DNA of 64,000 nucleotides from Thermanaerothrix solaris (GCF_032334255.1 NZ_JAUHMF010000002.1:806001-870000); one strand, 5' to 3'; positions 48,664 through 57,922 are shown, numbered from the stretch's first letter. A program made the numbers and translations. The notes: generated by a model from the sequence alone, not told the origin.

Positions 48664-49425
48664 ATGATCGAGGTCGAATCCATCACGTTTGGCTATACTC
48701 CCGGTACGCCTATCTTTGAGGATTTTACCTGGCGCGCCGGGCGCAATGAATCCTGGGTCATTCTGGGGCCATCGGGCTGTGGCAAGAGCACCTTGCTTTC
48801 CTTGCTAGCCGGTTTACTCCGCCCCCAGCGGGGTGTGGTTCGCATTGATGGCCAAGTACTGACCCGCCCACGTCCGCAGACCGGGTTAATCATCCAAGAT
48901 TATGGATTACTACCCTGGGCAACGGTGCGCGAAAACGTGCGGTTGGGTTTACGCATTCGTAATTTCTATGGTGCCGATGGTGTTCACGCTCCCCGCGATT
49001 ATCGCCCAACGCTGGATGTGGAACCCTGGCTGGAACGTTTGAGGTTGCTTTCGGTCGCTGAGCACTATCCTGGCCAGATTTCTGGTGGTCAACGCCAGCG
49101 CACGGCAATTGCTCGCACCCTGGTCTTGAATCCGGATATCTTGCTGATGGATGAACCCTTTGCCTCATTGGATGCACCAACGCGCGAAAATCTACAGCGA
49201 CTGGTACTGGATCTGTGGCAAGAACGTGGTTTAACATTGGTCTTGGTTACCCATTCCATCGAAGAGGCGGCGCTGATGGGGCAGAACATCTTGCTTTTGG
49301 GGAGGATGCCTAACCACTCAGCCCGGGTGATTGAAAATCCCGGAGTGCTTCAGTCTGGCTACCGGGATTCATCGGCATATCAAGACCTCTGCCGTCAATT
49401 GCGTGCCCGGTTGGAGGAAGTATGA
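48664..49425 (+). CDS. ABC transporter ATPase, NitT/TauT (SsuB/TauB-like)
   Basis: 253 residues with Walker A GPSGCGKST (residues 36-44), Q-loop IIQDYGLLPW, signature ISGGQRQRTAIAR, Walker B ILLMDEPFAS and switch His in THSIEEA. It energises the import of the ligand captured by the upstream lipoprotein (4 bp before it) through the permease whose start overlaps its stop by 4 bp. Confidence 0.95.
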   Translation: MIEVESITFGYTPGTPIFEDFTWRAGRNESWVILGPSGCGKSTLLSLLAGLLRPQRGVVRIDGQVLTRPRPQTGLIIQDYGLLPWATVRENVRLGLRIRNFYGADGVHAPRDYRPTLDVEPWLERLRLLSVAEHYPGQISGGQRQRTAIARTLVLNPDILLMDEPFASLDAPTRENLQRLVLDLWQERGLTLVLVTHSIEEAALMGQNILLLGRMPNHSARVIENPGVLQSGYRDSSAYQDLCRQLRARLEEV

Positions 49426-50165
49426 GCCGGCGTCATCTACTTCTGGCCGGATTAGCGTTGCTGGCGCTTTGGCAGGGAGTGGCGATGTTAGTTCGTCAAC
49501 CCGTTTTGCCACCCCCGACAGAGGTCGGAGTGGCGTTATGGCAAGAAATTCGGAACGGTTCGCTGGGCGGGCATTTTTTAGCCAGCCTATGGCGGGTGGT
49601 AGCCAGTACACTGCTGGCCATTTTTACCGCGGCGCCAGTGGGCTTGATTTTGGGGCAGTCGCGGCGCTTAAATGCTTTTTTTGCGCCGGTTATTTACCTT
49701 CTCTACCCCATTCCAAAAGTGGTCTTTGTTCCGGTGGTATTGCTTTTCCTCGGTATTGGGGATCTTTCCAAGATCGTGGTGATCTTTTTAATTTTATTTT
49801 TCCAGATTTTGGTGCTGGTACGCGATCAGGCGGCAGGTTTACGCCCGGAACTAATTTTGAGTGTGCGCAGCCTGGGGGCAGGCCGTCTAGCACTGTTTCG
49901 CTTTGTCTATCTTCCGGCCAGTTTGCCCGCAATTCTAACGGCTTTGCGCCAATCCATTGGCACAGCGGTGGCCGTGCTTTATGTTGCTGAGCTCTTTGCG
50001 ACGCAGAAGGGTCTGGGATATTACATCTACCTCAACGGCAGCGCGCTTTTGAACTACCCCGCTATGTATGCGGGTGTGGTGGCCATGAGCGTGTTGGGGT
50101 TAGGGTTGTATTTTTTGGTGGATGGGATGGAGAAACGCTGGTGCCGCTGGCAGACGGCCGCTTGA
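49422..50165 (+). CDS. ABC transporter permease, NitT/TauT (SsuC/TauC-like)
   Basis: 247 residues with about six membrane segments. The segment PIPKVVFVPVVLLFLGIGDLSKI is typical of SsuC/TauC permeases and the EAA-loop equivalent is LSVRSLGAGRLALFRFVYLPASLPAI. It completes the three-gene importer and is convergent with menA, 15 bp apart. Confidence 0.9.
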   Translation: MSRRHLLLAGLALLALWQGVAMLVRQPVLPPPTEVGVALWQEIRNGSLGGHFLASLWRVVASTLLAIFTAAPVGLILGQSRRLNAFFAPVIYLLYPIPKVVFVPVVLLFLGIGDLSKIVVIFLILFFQILVLVRDQAAGLRPELILSVRSLGAGRLALFRFVYLPASLPAILTALRQSIGTAVAVLYVAELFATQKGLGYYIYLNGSALLNYPAMYAGVVAMSVLGLGLYFLVDGMEKRWCRWQTAA

Positions 50166-50180
50166 TCTGCTTCACAAATG

Positions 50181-51098
50181 CTAGAGAAACAGGATTTTTT
50201 CGAGCACGATTCCAAGGGAAAACAGCAGGCTAAATACCAGTACCAACTGTGCACTCCCGGCCAGAGAATGATTGAGTGCCCGTCCCCGGTTTGACCAGAC
50301 CCCGCGGGTGACCCGAACGGCTAGCGGCAGTGAAGCCAGAGCAAGCAGTGCACCCAGAGGGAGGACCCCGGTTATACTTGCAGCAATGGTAACCAGGTAC
50401 GTGAAGATCAATAAAACGAGATATTCCCGCCGCGTCCAGGCTTCACCGAAGCGAACGGCTAAGGTATGTTTACCGCTGGCGCGGTCGGTGGGGATATCAC
50501 GGAGATTGTTAACGACGAGGATGTTGACAATCAAGAGCCCGATGGGAATAGACAACGCTACGGCCCCAGCGCTCACCTGCCGCGCTTGAACGTAGTAAGT
50601 GCCTATAACTGCGGCCAAGCCAAAGAAGACGAAGACGGCCACCTCTCCCCATCCGCTGTAACCATAAGGGCGCGGCCCACCGGTATAGGCCAGGGCGGCC
50701 AGGATGGACGCTAAACCGATCAGCAGTACCGGCCAACCAGCCAGCGCGATCAGGTAAATACCTACCAGACTCGCCAGGCCAAACACGACCATGGTGCCGG
50801 CCAGGACATGGCGTGGTTTTAGTAACCCGGCTTGGGTAACGCGCAATGGCCCCAGGCGCTCCGCGGTATCGGCGCCTTTTTGGTAATCGAAGTAATCATT
50901 CGCCAAGTTAGCGCCAATTTGTAGCAATAACGCACCTGCTAGCGCGGCCAACGCTGCTCCCCAATGAAAGTGCCCTTCCGCCCATGCCAGTGCGGTGGCG
51001 GCAATGACCGGCGACGCCGCGGCAGGGAGCGTCCTTGGACGGCTGGCCAAAACCCAGGCGTGCCAGGAAGCGTTTGTGAGTGAGGGTTTCCCTTCCAT
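50181..51098 (-). CDS. menA: 1,4-dihydroxy-2-naphthoate prenyltransferase (MenA)
   Basis: 305 residues with eight to nine membrane segments. The two Asp-rich prenyl-diphosphate motifs of UbiA enzymes are NDYFDYQKGAD (about residues 66-76) and RDIPTDRASGKHTLAVRFG (about 200-218). The MenA subgroup is indicated by the N-terminal SRPRTLPAAASPVIAATALA and by LQIGANLANDYFD. MenA attaches the isoprenoid tail in menaquinone synthesis, implying a respiratory chain based on menaquinone. It may be co-transcribed with the glycosyltransferase gene 63 bp upstream. Confidence 0.9.
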   Translation of the reverse strand: MEGKPSLTNASWHAWVLASRPRTLPAAASPVIAATALAWAEGHFHWGAALAALAGALLLQIGANLANDYFDYQKGADTAERLGPLRVTQAGLLKPRHVLAGTMVVFGLASLVGIYLIALAGWPVLLIGLASILAALAYTGGPRPYGYSGWGEVAVFVFFGLAAVIGTYYVQARQVSAGAVALSIPIGLLIVNILVVNNLRDIPTDRASGKHTLAVRFGEAWTRREYLVLLIFTYLVTIAASITGVLPLGALLALASLPLAVRVTRGVWSNRGRALNHSLAGSAQLVLVFSLLFSLGIVLEKILFL

Positions 51099-51161
51099 CG
51101 AGACGGGCTGTATTATACCTTGAACGTCGAGATGGTTGAAACCTTTCTAATCCTTTGATAC

Positions 51162-53099
51162 TCACTGGGCCTCTTGAGATGGAGCAGGGAAACCTTGCGA
51201 CCGGAATGAGGGCGTGCGAACGGATTGGGCTGCGCTGAACTCTTTTCGCAAAAGTTCGCCCGGGCGATAAACAAAGAGGTACTCCAAGAGGGAATCTCGC
51301 GCTTTGGGTTCCAAGGTATCAAATGCGGCGCCGCCTTCGAGCCATCCTTGTTTATCGGCACGGCGCAACATCACCGATTTCAGGATGACATCAATGCGGC
51401 GATGGTATGGGGTGCTAAAGGTCAAGCGGCCGCTTGACAGGGTTGTTTGGGCAGTAAAAGGCGCTTGAACCCGAAAGCCTGCTCCGCTGAGGGAAAGATT
51501 GTAGATTTTCGCAGGATACTTGTGGCTATCATGCTCCAGGCACCCCTGAAGATTTACTGAGAAGCGATAATGACGGCGTTCGTGCCGGCGGCTGAGTATT
51601 TCTCGTACCCCCAGATAAACCACGGTGGCGTTGTAACCCCCCCAGAACACCACAATCCAGAAAGCCTCGCGACTCAGGCCGGTGATTCCTGAAAACAGGA
51701 GGCGAAAACTGCCGAACAAAAGCGCCCCGATCATGGCGCCCAGCAGGGCAAAGTGCCAGCGCAGGGCATTGCGTTCTTTTTCGTACACCGAGCGGTCTAC
51801 CGACTTGGGTGTGACCTGGAATTTGAGTGGTTTGTTGACCAGCAGCACCAGAAGGGACTGAATAAAAACGACCATGCGTAAAAAGGCGTAGATTTCGCTC
51901 TTGAAATAACGGAAATAGCCTCGTCCTCCCAACTGGTTGGCAACGATATTCAGGATGAAATAGGGCGTCCAGAAGAGCAGAAAGCGCGGCAGTTCAACCC
52001 GCATTGGAAGCACATTAAAGAGCAGGATCACGACCGGCATCATCAGGAAGATGAATTTCTGCACCGATTCAATGTACGCCAAAAAACTGGCCAAATAGGA
52101 AAGGCGTTGTTTAAGCGTTAACCCGGGGATCCAAAGCGGGCTCTCTTTACTGCGGTAAAGTTGCATGGTGCCTTGCGCCCAGCGTAAGCGTTGGAGCAAG
52201 TAGGCGGTGATGGTCTGTGGGGCAATGCCAAAAGCCAGGAACTCGTTAACAAACAGGGATTTCCAGCCGCGGCTATGTAGGCGGACTGAGGTATGGATAT
52301 CTTCGGTGATCGTTTCGGTCGCGACACCACCCACCTCTTCCAACGCCTTGCGACGGATGACCGAGGGACTGCCGCACCAAAAGGCGCTGTTGGTGTAATT
52401 TTTACCCGGCTGGATGACGTGGAAGAAAAGCGATTGTTCGTGCCAGGTGGGTTTGCTCTGGTCGTGTTGTATCGAGTCGAGGTTATAAAATTCCTGCGGC
52501 AGTTGGACAAAAGCCAGCCGTTCATCCTCGAAATAACCCAGCGTGCGTTCCAAGAAGTCCGGCTGTGGTACCATGTCGGCATCCAGCACGACGATGAAAT
52601 CTCCATCGGTGTGCTTGAGGGCGTGGTTAAGATTGCCAGCCTTGGCATGGCGGTTATCCGGGCGGGTGATGTAGCCTACGCCAAACCGCTCTGCCAGTTG
52701 ACGCACTTCCTCGCGCCGCCCATCATCGAGCAGGTAGGTGCGATGAGGATAGGTCATCAGACGGCAACCGGTGAGGGTTGCCTCTAAAATCTCCACGTCT
52801 TCATTGTAAGTAGGGATAAAGACATCTACTTTTAACCCCGGACGCGGTGGGCGGTAAGGGACAGGGGGATCAATGCGGCGGGTCATCCAGGAGAAGAGAA
52901 GGTAATTGACCACGCTAAACGCCTCGGCTCCCCACAGTAACCAGGAAAGGAAAGGCACCTCGGGATTGATGGTTTCGATGGCACGCCAGGCAAGGTAGAA
53001 AATCATGTAGGCGCTCACGAAAAGGGGAATCCAGAAGTACCAGTCAACCCAACGCAAAAGACGCCATAAGGATGGAGAAGAGATACGTCTCAGCTCCAT
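51162..53099 (-). CDS. Cellulose-synthase-like glycosyltransferase (GT2) with PilZ domain
   Basis: 645 residues. Two N-terminal membrane helices precede the GT2 catalytic domain with VFIPTYNED, DDGRREEV, the DxD motif VLDADMVP, TED in TITEDIHT and the QRLRW motif. Four to five more membrane helices follow. The C-terminal PilZ domain has RRHERRHYRFSVNL and NLSLSGAGF, the arginine and (N/D)xSxxG elements that bind c-di-GMP. The architecture is that of BcsA, in which c-di-GMP opens the active site. No BcsB, cellulase or other bcs gene is adjacent, so the polymer may differ from cellulose. Confidence 0.9.
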   Translation of the reverse strand: MELRRISSPSLWRLLRWVDWYFWIPLFVSAYMIFYLAWRAIETINPEVPFLSWLLWGAEAFSVVNYLLFSWMTRRIDPPVPYRPPRPGLKVDVFIPTYNEDVEILEATLTGCRLMTYPHRTYLLDDGRREEVRQLAERFGVGYITRPDNRHAKAGNLNHALKHTDGDFIVVLDADMVPQPDFLERTLGYFEDERLAFVQLPQEFYNLDSIQHDQSKPTWHEQSLFFHVIQPGKNYTNSAFWCGSPSVIRRKALEEVGGVATETITEDIHTSVRLHSRGWKSLFVNEFLAFGIAPQTITAYLLQRLRWAQGTMQLYRSKESPLWIPGLTLKQRLSYLASFLAYIESVQKFIFLMMPVVILLFNVLPMRVELPRFLLFWTPYFILNIVANQLGGRGYFRYFKSEIYAFLRMVVFIQSLLVLLVNKPLKFQVTPKSVDRSVYEKERNALRWHFALLGAMIGALLFGSFRLLFSGITGLSREAFWIVVFWGGYNATVVYLGVREILSRRHERRHYRFSVNLQGCLEHDSHKYPAKIYNLSLSGAGFRVQAPFTAQTTLSSGRLTFSTPYHRRIDVILKSVMLRRADKQGWLEGGAAFDTLEPKARDSLLEYLFVYRPGELLRKEFSAAQSVRTPSFRSQGFPAPSQEAQ

Positions 53100-53246
53100 A
53101 TTTGCCTCTATCTCTTATCTGCTTTTTAGTATTAAATGACGTTTCTGCTCTTTAAATAAAAACACTGTTAGATAGACATAAAATAGATGTAAAATTTATG
53201 TTTGAAAAATCTACCCATGGCTTAAGAGATCATCACGTAAGGGGGA

Positions 53247-53255
53247 TGGTATAAT
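53247..53255 (+). promoter_or_regulatory. Extended -10 of the dinG promoter
   Basis: TGGTATAAT ends 8 bp before the dinG ATG at 53264, placing transcription start about at the start codon, so the mRNA is probably leaderless. No ribosome site is present and no clear -35 is seen. The AT-rich stretch upstream (53130-53215) also serves the divergent glycosyltransferase gene. Confidence 0.7.
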
Positions 53256-53263
53256 CCCAAGCG

Positions 53264-56062
53264 ATGGCCGCACTAGTTGCTTTAGATTTGGAAACGACCG
53301 GCACCGATCCGGCGCGCGACGCCATTATTGAGATTGGCGTCGTGCGGTTTAACGGTCCGCGGGTGGAGGAGACCTGGAGCACTCTGGTCAATCCCGGGCG
53401 ACCGATTCCTCCCGCTATCACCCAACTGACCGGAATCAATGACCTAATGGTGCGTGATGCGCCGCCGTTGCATGCGGTATTGCCGCGCCTGGAACGGTTT
53501 GTGGGGGATGCCATCGTTGTGGGGCATAATATTGGGTTTGATCTTGGATTCTTACAGCGGCAGGGGGCCTTGATGCTGGTCGAAGCGGTGGACACCTATG
53601 AACTGGCGGCGATTCTCATGCCCTCTGCCAGCCGGTATAACCTAGGATCATTAGGACAGTTGCTCGGCATTCCTCTGCCCAATTCACACCGAGCGCTGGA
53701 CGATGCACGCCTGACCCATGCGGTTTATCATCGTTTGTATGAGAAGGCGCTCTCTCTTCCTGATGACATTGTGCAGGAATTGGTGCGGTTAAGTGAAAGG
53801 TTGGACTGGAAAGGATACTGGTTCTTCAGCGAGGTGCTTCAGCAGCGCGCGCGTGAGGGTATCCGGGCGAAGGTGATACCTGATGATGGGCGTGGATGGT
53901 TTCAACCGCTTAATGCGGAGTGGTTGGCGCGTCCTTTGGAACCTCGTGAGTCACCCGTCCCATTAGATGTCGAGGAAGCGGCGGCTTTATTAGAACCAGG
54001 GGGCGTCTTTTCACGTCTTATGCCCGGGTTTGAGCACCGTTCTGAACAGGTCGCCATGCTGCGAGCTGTGGCACAAGCGCTTTCGGAAGGGTATCATCTG
54101 CTGGTGGAGGCCGGCACCGGTACAGGAAAGTCGTTCGCCTACTTAATCCCGGCGGCGTTATGGGCGTGGCAAAACGGGCGCCGCGTGGTGATCTCTACCA
54201 ATACCATCACCTTGCAGGAACAGTTAATCAAAAAAGATATCCCCGATTTAGTGAAAGCGTTGGGGTTGGAACTGCGTGCCACAGTGATGAAGGGGCGCAT
54301 TAATTACCTATGTCCGCGCCGTTTGGAGGCGCTGCGTCAGCGGGGACCACAAAGCGTGGATGAGTTGCGCGTTTTAGGCAAAGTCTTAGTCTGGTTGTGG
54401 GAAGGGGGGAGCGGAGACCGCAGTGAAATTACACTCCACGGAGCGGCAGAGCGTGAAGTGTGGCAACGCCTTTCGGCTGAGGATGAGGAATGTAAGGCCG
54501 AGACTTGCCTTAAACGCACTGGTGGGGCCTGTCCGTTTTACCGATCCCGGCAGGCTGCGCTGAGCTCGCATTTGGTAGTGGTCAACCATGCGCTCTTGCT
54601 GGCGGATGTTGTGGCCGGCAATCGTGTTATCCCCGAGTATGAGGCGCTGATTGTAGATGAAGCCCATCACCTAGAGGAGGCGACCACCAATGCCCTCAGT
54701 TATCGCGTCACTCGCGAAGATTTGGCGCGCATGTTGCGGGAGTTAGGGGGAACTTCGAGCGGGATTCTGGGGCATGTGCTCACCCAGTTGCGTAACGTCC
54801 TGCGCCCCTCGGATTTCGCCGCGGCGAATCGCGAAGTTCAACACCTTACTGATTTGGCGTTTCAAGTTGAGCAAGATCTAGGGCAATTTTTTACTGCGCT
54901 TGACACCTTTCTTGACTATGAACGGGAAGGGCAGCCGTTAGGTATGTATGGGCAACAGGTGCGTTTACTGCCCGGCAATCGCCATCAGCCGACCTGGGAG
55001 GCGGTGGAACTGGCTTGGCAGGCAGTACATGAACGCTTGGTGGCGCTTGTGGCGCGCGGCGAGCAGTTCGTACAAGCCTTGGGTGATGTATTGGGGCTGG
55101 CGCCTGAGGAATTAGATGATGTACTGGGGTCTCTCAATGGGGTGTTACGCCGCCTAAGCGAAGCAGATCACCAAATTACCGCGCTGGTAAGTCAACCCAA
55201 TCCGGATTTTGTTTACTGGGTTGAAACCAGCGGTGGGGCTAACCGCATTGCGTTGCAGGTTGCACCGGTGCACATCGGTGCGCTGATGGAAAAATACCTG
55301 TGGAATGAAAAGCGCAGTATTGTGCTTACCTCGGCCACCCTAACGACTCAGGGAAATTTTGATTATCTGCGCAATCGCTTAAATGCTTTTACCGCCGATG
55401 AACTGGCGTTAGATTCGCCCTTTGATTACCAGAACTCAACTCTGTTGTATATCGTCAACGACATTCCCGAACCCAATGGGGGCGGAGATTATCAGCGCAA
55501 GGTTGAGCAGGTGTTGGTGCAATTGGCGAAGGCTACCGGTGGGCGCATGCTGGTACTCTTCACGTCGTATGCTCAATTGCGCCGCACCTCTGAAGCGATT
55601 ACCGCTCGTCTGCTGGAAGCGGATATTCAGGTCTATGAGCAGGGAGAGGGGGTGTCATCCAATTTGCTTTTAGAATCATTCCGTGAGAGCGAACGTGCAG
55701 TTCTGCTAGGAACGCGCGCGTTTTGGGAGGGCGTGGATATCCCCGGCCAAGCGCTTTCGGTGCTGGTCATTGTGCGTTTGCCTTTTGATGTACCCTCCGA
55801 TCCGATTGTCGCGGCCCGCGCTGAGACATTTGAGGATCCCTTCAATGAGTATCACTTGCCCGAGGCGATTTTGCGCTTTCGGCAGGGGTTTGGTCGCCTG
55901 ATTCGTACCCAGACCGACCGCGGCGTTGTGGTTATTTTAGATCGGCGTGTCCTCTCTAAGAGTTACGGAAAAGCCTTTTTAGAATCCCTGCCCCAGTGCA
56001 CAATGCGCGTGGCTTCGATGCAGGAATTACCCGCTGCTGCGGCACGGTGGTTGAATTTGTAG
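53264..56062 (+). CDS. dinG: DinG-like protein: DEDDh exonuclease fused to XPD-type helicase
   Basis: 932 residues. Residues 1-165 form a DnaQ-type 3'-5' exonuclease (LDLETTGTDP, GHNIGFDLGFL, HRALDDARLT). The helicase has Walker A EAGTGTGKS, VDEAHHLEE, and late motifs GTRAFWEGVDIPG and RFRQGFGRLIRT. Four cysteines between motifs Ia and II (YLCPRR, then C-x4-C-x7-C in ECKAETCLKRTGGACPF) are spaced like the Fe-S site of XPD and E. coli DinG. Exonuclease-fused DinG of Bacillota is reported to lack this cluster, so the combination is notable. It should act in repair or resolve unusual DNA structures. Confidence 0.9.
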   Translation: MAALVALDLETTGTDPARDAIIEIGVVRFNGPRVEETWSTLVNPGRPIPPAITQLTGINDLMVRDAPPLHAVLPRLERFVGDAIVVGHNIGFDLGFLQRQGALMLVEAVDTYELAAILMPSASRYNLGSLGQLLGIPLPNSHRALDDARLTHAVYHRLYEKALSLPDDIVQELVRLSERLDWKGYWFFSEVLQQRAREGIRAKVIPDDGRGWFQPLNAEWLARPLEPRESPVPLDVEEAAALLEPGGVFSRLMPGFEHRSEQVAMLRAVAQALSEGYHLLVEAGTGTGKSFAYLIPAALWAWQNGRRVVISTNTITLQEQLIKKDIPDLVKALGLELRATVMKGRINYLCPRRLEALRQRGPQSVDELRVLGKVLVWLWEGGSGDRSEITLHGAAEREVWQRLSAEDEECKAETCLKRTGGACPFYRSRQAALSSHLVVVNHALLLADVVAGNRVIPEYEALIVDEAHHLEEATTNALSYRVTREDLARMLRELGGTSSGILGHVLTQLRNVLRPSDFAAANREVQHLTDLAFQVEQDLGQFFTALDTFLDYEREGQPLGMYGQQVRLLPGNRHQPTWEAVELAWQAVHERLVALVARGEQFVQALGDVLGLAPEELDDVLGSLNGVLRRLSEADHQITALVSQPNPDFVYWVETSGGANRIALQVAPVHIGALMEKYLWNEKRSIVLTSATLTTQGNFDYLRNRLNAFTADELALDSPFDYQNSTLLYIVNDIPEPNGGGDYQRKVEQVLVQLAKATGGRMLVLFTSYAQLRRTSEAITARLLEADIQVYEQGEGVSSNLLLESFRESERAVLLGTRAFWEGVDIPGQALSVLVIVRLPFDVPSDPIVAARAETFEDPFNEYHLPEAILRFRQGFGRLIRTQTDRGVVVILDRRVLSKSYGKAFLESLPQCTMRVASMQELPAAAARWLNL

Positions 56063-56235
56063 GGGTCAGGTTTTGAGTGAGGCGGGGGATTGAGGCTTTT
56101 TTAGGCTTATCCCAATAAAGGGATTAATTTAGTTAGGAATCTGCGGCTTGTGCCCAAAGTTCTGTGTTATTATAAATCACAGGGGGAATGAAGGCTGAAA
56201 ATCCAGACAGAGATTAACTGAAAAAAGGAGAGTTT

Positions 56236-56634
56236 ATGTTTGCCACTACGCTTATGGATCAGATTGCCGCCCACCTTGATTTCTTGGGTTATGAGACCTC
56301 GTGGGGTGAGGATCGCGTTCTGTTTGCCCGCCATCCGCGTCATTTTAACCTGATCGTGAAGGATTACGCCTTTGGGGTCCTGTTTACCACGTTTTTTAAG
56401 GTCAATGATAAGGGGCTATCGCATCGCAATGAGGTTTATCAGGCGGTGAATGCGTATAATCGGTTGGCGCGGGTCTGTCGAGGATATCTAGATAAAGATT
56501 TTGATCTGGTGGTCGAGGCCAGTTTTCCCAACTTGTATGATAAAGGTGTCTTTGGGTCATTCATGGATACATTGAACGAGGATCTGCGAGCGCTGGCCGA
56601 CGAGGGAATAGGCTTGCGGCAGTTTGTGATCTAA
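56236..56634 (+). CDS. YbjN-like protein
   Basis: 132 residues, preceded by a GGAGAG site. The fold pattern, helix-strand-strand at the N-terminus (LMDQIAAHLDFLGY) and NEVYQAVNAYNRLARVCRGYLD, fits the YbjN/type III chaperone-like family. These proteins are putative regulators or chaperones with no known enzyme activity. It has no signal peptide. It lies 173 bp after dinG; TATAAA near 56170 may be its -10. Confidence 0.6.
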   Translation: MFATTLMDQIAAHLDFLGYETSWGEDRVLFARHPRHFNLIVKDYAFGVLFTTFFKVNDKGLSHRNEVYQAVNAYNRLARVCRGYLDKDFDLVVEASFPNLYDKGVFGSFMDTLNEDLRALADEGIGLRQFVI

Positions 56635-56760
56635 ACGACAAATCGCAAACCATCTTCAGTTCGGAATAAAAACCCTGGTAATAAAAACTGGCCGGTTGAA
56701 CCCCATCTCAAAGGACGGGGAATATATGATGGTATCTCTACAACCCTGGTTGAATGATCA

Positions 56761-57522
56761 TCATGGCGTTTCCTCACCATTTAGGATCTTTAGAAGGGTG
56801 AGGGCATTGAATGGGGCAAAGGCTTCAAAATCGTTATTGAAGAAGACGTACACCGTGTCTGCTCCTTGATCCACGGCCTGTTGTATCCAATGGGCGATTT
56901 CGTTAAGTTCATCATGCGTGTAGTTGTGATAATACCAATGACTGCGGCCATGCAGGCGAAAATAGGCTGATGTGGCCGTAACCCAACCTAAGGGGCGACT
57001 CTTGGGTGAATCGGCTTCGCAAAAGGTGACACCGAGTTCGGTGAGCAATGACCTGGTATCCTCGGTGAGCCAACGCGGGTGACGGAATTCCACGGCCACC
57101 CGCGAGGGATCCTCGAACGCCAGGAGGGCATTGCGCAGGCGCGAGAGATCGTAGGGAGTGCTAGGCGCTAATTGCAACAAGATCAGCCCTAGTTTCTCAC
57201 CAAGTAAATTAGCCGATGCCCAGAAGGCGCGAATATCCTCTTCAACTTCTACCAGGTATTTCCGATGGGTAATGGTCTTAGGGGCTTTGAGCACGTAACG
57301 AAAACCCGGTGGCGCCTGAGTTGCCCATTTCAGGTAGGTCTGATCTTTGAAGGTGCGGTAAAACGTAGCGTTAATCTCCACAGTATTGAAATGTTGCGCA
57401 TAATAACCAAAACGCTGACTGGCTGGTAGATCTGAAGGATAAAAGCGCCCCTGCCAATGGGGGTAAATCCAACCTGACGTACCAATATAAAAATGAGGGC
57501 GAGAAAGTCCAGACTCAATCAT
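56761..57522 (-). CDS. DUF72 family protein
   Basis: 253 residues from ATG 57522; an upstream ATG at 57582 lies inside the likely -10 element and is not expected in the mRNA. The DUF72 TIM-barrel signature is strong: YIGTSGWIYPHWQGRFYP, YAQHFNTVEINATFYR, FRYVLKAPKTITH, VAVEFRHPRW, YFRLHGR and YVFFNNDF. The family is widespread and resembles endonuclease IV-like TIM barrels, but its activity is not established. The gene is monocistronic and diverges from the initiator tRNA gene. Confidence 0.9.
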   Translation of the reverse strand: MIESGLSRPHFYIGTSGWIYPHWQGRFYPSDLPASQRFGYYAQHFNTVEINATFYRTFKDQTYLKWATQAPPGFRYVLKAPKTITHRKYLVEVEEDIRAFWASANLLGEKLGLILLQLAPSTPYDLSRLRNALLAFEDPSRVAVEFRHPRWLTEDTRSLLTELGVTFCEADSPKSRPLGWVTATSAYFRLHGRSHWYYHNYTHDELNEIAHWIQQAVDQGADTVYVFFNNDFEAFAPFNALTLLKILNGEETP

Positions 57523-57559
57523 AAGCAAAAACAAGCCACTGAACGTGAATGCGGAATGC

Positions 57560-57592
57560 TTGACGACTTGGTTTATTCTCATTATAATAATG
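57560..57592. promoter_or_regulatory. tRNA promoter with symmetric -10 shared by divergent transcription
   Basis: On the plus strand TTGACG (57560-57565) and TATAAT (57583-57588) are 17 bp apart and end 11 bp before the tRNA. The core ATTATAAT (57581-57588) is its own reverse complement, within the dyad CATTATAATAATG (57580-57592), so the same base pairs offer a -10 for the DUF72 gene on the minus strand. Confidence 0.75.
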
Positions 57593-57599
57593 ATCGCGC

Positions 57600-57671
57600 T
57601 GCGGGGTAGAGCAGTGGCAGCTCGTCGGGCTCATAACCCGGAGGTCGGTGGTTCGAATCCACCCCCCGCTA
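57600..57671 (+). tRNA. Initiator tRNA-fMet (anticodon CAT)
   Basis: The cloverleaf folds well: acceptor arm with six G-C pairs (positions 2-7), D-arm, anticodon loop CTCATAA, variable loop and T-arm GGTTCGAATCC. Three G-C pairs at the base of the anticodon stem (GGG/CCC) and an unpaired 1-72 position (T1 opposite T72) mark it as the initiator. The discriminator is A73. The next bases are CCT, so the CCA end is not fully encoded and must be added by the CCA-adding enzyme. Confidence 0.95.
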
Positions 57672-57681
57672 CCTGTAAAAT

Positions 57682-57710
57682 AAAATCCGCCTTCAGAGGC
57701 GGATTTTGCC
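57682..57710 (+). terminator. Intrinsic terminator after the initiator tRNA
   Basis: A perfect 11-bp stem (AAAATCCGCCT / AGGCGGATTTT) with a 4-nt loop lies 10 bp after the tRNA. The stem itself ends in TTTT. Confidence 0.9.
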
Positions 57711-57754
57711 TTTAACTGGCAGGAAACCCTAACCCGAAAATAGTGTCGAGATTC

Positions 57755-57801
57755 TTGACATACTTGTGTTCTAATTCTAATATATAAGCAGTAATATATA
57801 A
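57755..57801 (+). promoter_or_regulatory. Promoter of the KstD-like gene with two 10-bp direct repeats
   Basis: TTGACA (57755-57760) and TAATAT (57778-57783) are 17 bp apart. The 10-mer TAATATATAA occurs at 57778-57787, covering the -10, and again at 57792-57801, over the expected start of transcription. The position suggests repressor binding, possibly by the PadR protein encoded after the gene. The leader to the ATG is about 130 nt. Confidence 0.7.
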
Positions 57802-57922
57802 CAATTATGGTATCCGGGTTAATTCGTGTGAAGGGTAGTCAGTAAATGCGCTCCGGAGGCATGCTCGCTGCCGTGAGGGCAAGGATGGAGATCCAATCTT
57901 TCATTTACATAAAGGGGAGCCT

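Noticed and set aside
53100..53263. AT-rich intergenic stretch as a candidate c-di-GMP riboswitch for the PilZ synthase
   Set aside because: No GC-rich paired core or conserved riboswitch sequence; it looks like an ordinary divergent promoter region.
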